NCBI RefSeq assembly: GCF_025751575.1
Contig: NZ_JAOWLA010000024.1
Coordinates: 1 to 33,700 of the forward strand
DNA: 33,700 bases
DNA from: Albidovulum sediminicola
GTDB taxonomy: Bacteria; Pseudomonadota; Alphaproteobacteria; Rhodobacterales; Rhodobacteraceae
Direction of reading: 5' to 3'
The notes under the pieces were generated by a model that saw only the letters and a list, made by a program, of their open reading frames with translations, did no database searches and was not told the DNA's origin. Position numbers and translations under genes: made by a program. Of the stretch, positions 33,648-33,700 are shown piece by piece. Position 1 is the first letter of the stretch, and the number at the start of each line of letters is the position of its first letter.

Positions 33648-33700
33648 GCAATCGCCCGTCGCGCGGAGCTTTCATCTCGCGCAGCGGGACGGGCGATTGC
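33648..33700 (+). terminator. Long inverted repeat at the window edge, possible operon terminator
   Basis: GCAATCGCCCGTC (33648-33660) and GACGGGCGATTGC (33688-33700) are perfect 13-bp arms around 27 bases, within which GCGCG (33661-33665) and CGCGC (33678-33682) can pair further. It lies 89 bases after the last CDS. The sequence stops exactly at the end of the right arm, so a following T-run cannot be seen. The rest of 33560-33700 shows no convincing gene. Confidence 0.5.

Overview
The window is GC-rich chromosomal DNA from an alphaproteobacterium, most likely order Rhodobacterales (Paracoccaceae/Rhodobacteraceae). Three things point there: the run rsmB - heparinase II/III-like - purH - lspA - DUF3035 lipoprotein - M16 peptidase pair - mutL - rmuC; a DUF1674 (SDHAF4-like) gene; and a dispersed intergenic hairpin element rich in CCCGGGGG. 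Coding density is very high. I see no tRNA, rRNA, insertion sequence, prophage or CRISPR array, and no clear compositional island. No gene-free stretch exceeds about 250 bases.

Layout. (A) 1-1171: the 3' end of folD, a group II truncated hemoglobin, and a universal stress protein whose promoter region carries a perfect CRP/FNR-type box. (B) 1420-6665: an aldehyde dehydrogenase, a non-pyrrolysine MttB-superfamily methyltransferase, and a TMADH/DgcA-like FMN/4Fe-4S/FAD oxidoreductase. This is a plausible methylated-amine or betaine demethylation cluster of unknown substrate, with unusual palindromes between the genes. (C) 6723-8883, minus strand: rbfA, a DUF2233 phosphodiester-glycosidase-like exported protein, and truB. 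(D) 8984-18656: dapB, a small SDHAF4-like gene (minus), then a plus-strand housekeeping series from rsmB to two M16 peptidase subunits. (E) 18699-21697: mutL and rmuC, overlapping by 4 nt. (F) 21691-24978, minus: a PAS hybrid histidine kinase, an OmpR-type response regulator and a histidine phosphatase. (G) 25174-33559, plus and divergent from F: a long-chain-type acyl-CoA synthetase, a complete LIV/HAAT-family ABC importer (ATPase, two permeases, binding protein, second ATPase), and a PaaK-like adenylate-forming protein that has lost the usual P-loop.

How the parts may work together. Blocks F and G look like one sensing, import and CoA-activation system. The kinase and regulator are divergently transcribed from an importer flanked at both ends by CoA-ligase-family genes, so the imported solute is probably a carboxylic acid rather than leucine; this is inference. 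Block B pairs a corrinoid-type methyltransferase homologue with an oxidative demethylase homologue and an aldehyde dehydrogenase, suggesting stepwise N-demethylation.

The less ordinary observations are: a hairpin element found twice at convergent gene ends with a compensatory base-pair change; an amber stop that is the only in-frame barrier between the MttB homologue and the oxidoreductase; a 19-codon ORF overlapping both livG and livH by 8 nt; and the P-loop-less terminal ligase homologue.
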